A stretch of DNA of 64,000 bases from Aureimonas jatrophae (GTDB lineage: Bacteria; Pseudomonadota; Alphaproteobacteria; Rhizobiales; Rhizobiaceae). Location: positions 333,845 to 397,844 of the forward strand of contig NZ_FNIT01000004.1 of assembly GCF_900104035.1 (NCBI RefSeq), given 5' to 3'. The position numbers and the translations under genes are program-made. The notes below the pieces were generated by a model that was not told the origin of the DNA, did not search any database, and saw only the letters and a program-made list of their open reading frames with translations. This document shows, piece after piece, positions 62,857 through 64,000 of the stretch (its first letter is position 1; every line of letters begins with the position of its first letter).

Positions 62857-64000
62857 ATGCTGTCCGGCTTGAAGATGAAGTACAAGGTCGTCGTCTTGTT
62901 CTCGTTCGCCCTTGTGGCGACCGTCGCAAGCATGTCGCTGATCTACACGAGCCTGCAGACGGTTCGACAGACGGCCGAGTGGTCCACGCATTCGAACAAG
63001 GTCCTGCGCGCCGTCAACGGAGCCATGGCCGCGATGGTGGATCGGGAGACCGGTCTGCGCGGCTTCCTGATCACCGCCAACCCGGCCAACCTCGATCCCT
63101 ACAAGCAGGGCGGCAGCGCCTTCGAGGCCCATCTCGCTGACGCCGTGCGGCTGACGTCGGACAATCCGGAGCAGCAGAAGCGCTTGGCCCACCTCGGCGA
63201 GCTGGCGACGAGCTGGGCCTCGACCGTCGCCGAGCCGGCGATCCGGCTCATGGGGGAGGTTTCGACGCAGGATCAGGCTCGAAGCTTCGAGGTCCGCGCC
63301 CTCGGAAAGACGATGATGGACGAGCTGCGGGCGACCGTCTCGGCCGCGACCGCGGAGGAAGAGCAACTGATGGTCACGCGGGAGGCCGCGTCGACGGCCG
63401 CCATGCAGACCATCGAGTGGGCCATCTTCGGCGGCACGCTTGCGGTGGTGGTCGTGCTTCTGGGCGCGGGCGCCGTTCTGATCGCCAGCACCGTCGGTCC
63501 GCTCAACCGGGCCGTGGACATGGCCCGGCGCATCGGCGCGGGCGACCTGACATACCGCACGCAGGCGAAGGGCCGCGACGAGATTGGCGATCTCCTGCGG
63601 TCGATGAATGCGATGAGCGTTCAGCTGTCGCAGATCGTGTCGGACGTGATCGGCTCGGCGGCGCAGGTGGCGGCGGGCTCGCGCCAGTCGGCGGCGACCG
63701 CCGAGCAGCTGTCGTCGGGCTCCAGCGAGCAGGCGGCGGCCTCCGAACAGACCTCGGCCGCGGTCGAGGAGATGTCGGGCAACGTGCGCCAGAACGCCGA
63801 CAACGCGGCCCAGGCCGAGCGCACGGCGGTGCGGGCCCGCGCGCTGGCCGAGGACGTGGCCAGCGCCACCACGCAGGCCGTGGCCTCGATGGCCGAGGTC
63901 GCCGAGAAGGTGCGCCTCGTGCAGGAGATCGCGCGCCAGACCGACCTTCTGGCGCTGAACGCGGCGATCGAGGCGGCACGCGCCGGCCCGCACGGCAAGG
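62857..64000 (+). CDS. methyl-accepting chemotaxis protein, partial (3' end beyond window)
   Basis: The frame runs from ATG 62857 (or 62875) to the window end, about 381 residues. TM1 at about residues 10-30, a CHASE3-like periplasmic domain (MVDRETGLRGFLITANPANLDPYKQG), TM2 near 190-212, HAMP (GPLNRAVDMARRIGAGDLTYRT), and the start of the signalling domain up to [25 protein letters not shown]. It is similar to the receptor at 1802-3472 in the signalling half but has a different sensor domain. Confidence 0.9.
   Translation, partial: MLSGLKMKYKVVVLFSFALVATVASMSLIYTSLQTVRQTAEWSTHSNKVLRAVNGAMAAMVDRETGLRGFLITANPANLDPYKQGGSAFEAHLADAVRLTSDNPEQQKRLAHLGELATSWASTVAEPAIRLMGEVSTQDQARSFEVRALGKTMMDELRATVSAATAEEEQLMVTREAASTAAMQTIEWAIFGGTLAVVVVLLGAGAVLIASTVGPLNRAVDMARRIGAGDLTYRTQAKGRDEIGDLLRSMNAMSVQLSQIVSDVIGSAAQVAAGSRQSAATAEQLSSGSSEQAAASEQTSAAVEEMSGNVRQNADNAAQAERTAVRARALAEDVASATTQAVASMAEVAEKVRLVQEIARQTDLLALNAAIEAARAGPHGK

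Noticed and set aside
1..64000. CRISPR arrays, rRNA, tRNA and intact insertion sequences
   Set aside because: No regularly spaced repeats, conserved rRNA stretches, cloverleaf-like segments or transposase-like proteins were seen.

Overview
The window is high-GC (roughly 70% by eye) bacterial chromosome with dense gene packing and many 4-bp ATGA/GTGA gene overlaps. Gene content points to an alphaproteobacterium of the Hyphomicrobiales: a short YkuD-fold protein, a CenR-like regulator, a cyclic-nucleotide-binding protein, exonuclease III and LolA lie close together, with LuxR/LuxI quorum sensing, several GGDEF/EAL proteins and MCPs. An Aurantimonadaceae- or Methylobacteriaceae-like source would fit, but the sequence alone does not fix the genus. 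No rRNA, tRNA, CRISPR array or intact insertion sequence was seen.

Layout. 1-1.7 kb: two glycosyltransferases, the first cut by the window edge. 1.8-8.2 kb: a chemoreceptor, a siderophore-interacting reductase, an OhrR-type MarR regulator, a GGDEF/EAL protein and a single-domain response regulator. 8.2-12.6 kb: sugar-acid catabolism (gluconate 5-dehydrogenase-like SDR, SMP-30 lactonase, TIM-barrel isomerase, Gfo/Idh/MocA oxidoreductase). 12.8-14.5 kb: a quorum-sensing cassette with a lux-box-like dyad between luxR and a divergent synthase gene. 14.7-21.3 kb: 2-hydroxyacid dehydrogenase, MBL-fold hydrolase, acetoacetyl-CoA synthetase, and a GGDEF/EAL gene coupled to a Tat-exported molybdopterin-fold protein. 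21.5-25.1 kb: ribose-type sugar ABC importer. 25.2-30.3 kb: a CxxC protein, a host-attachment protein, an L,D-transpeptidase, phospholipase D and an AI-2E family permease. 30.6-32.2 kb: a proton-pump-type rhodopsin with a DTG motif followed by the retinal-forming blh gene. 32.2-36.9 kb: a second sugar importer operon that has no ATPase gene and ends in a YcaO gene. 37.1-39.4 kb: YdeP-type molybdo-oxidoreductase. 39.6-47.4 kb: a core-like block (YkuD-fold protein with its catalytic Cys replaced by Ser, response regulator, CNB protein, GNAT, O-methyltransferase, exonuclease III, haloacetate-dehalogenase-like hydrolase, small lipoprotein, LolA). 47.6-61.3 kb: metal and potassium homeostasis (divergent merR/zntA; kdpFABC-kdpDE preceded by an extra 27-aa membrane peptide gene). 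61.5-64 kb: a UPF0060 protein, a hypothetical protein and a second chemoreceptor cut by the window edge.

The most unusual signals are these. A nearly invariant 21-bp element occurs three times on the minus strand, upstream of a small membrane-protein gene, a DHDPS-fold gene that has lost its Schiff-base lysine, and the kdp operon. Two parS-like 14-bp palindromes occur, at 8.19 and 46.67 kb. The rhodopsin carries DTG instead of the classical DTD/DTE motif. A YcaO gene sits in an ABC-importer operon that lacks an ATPase.
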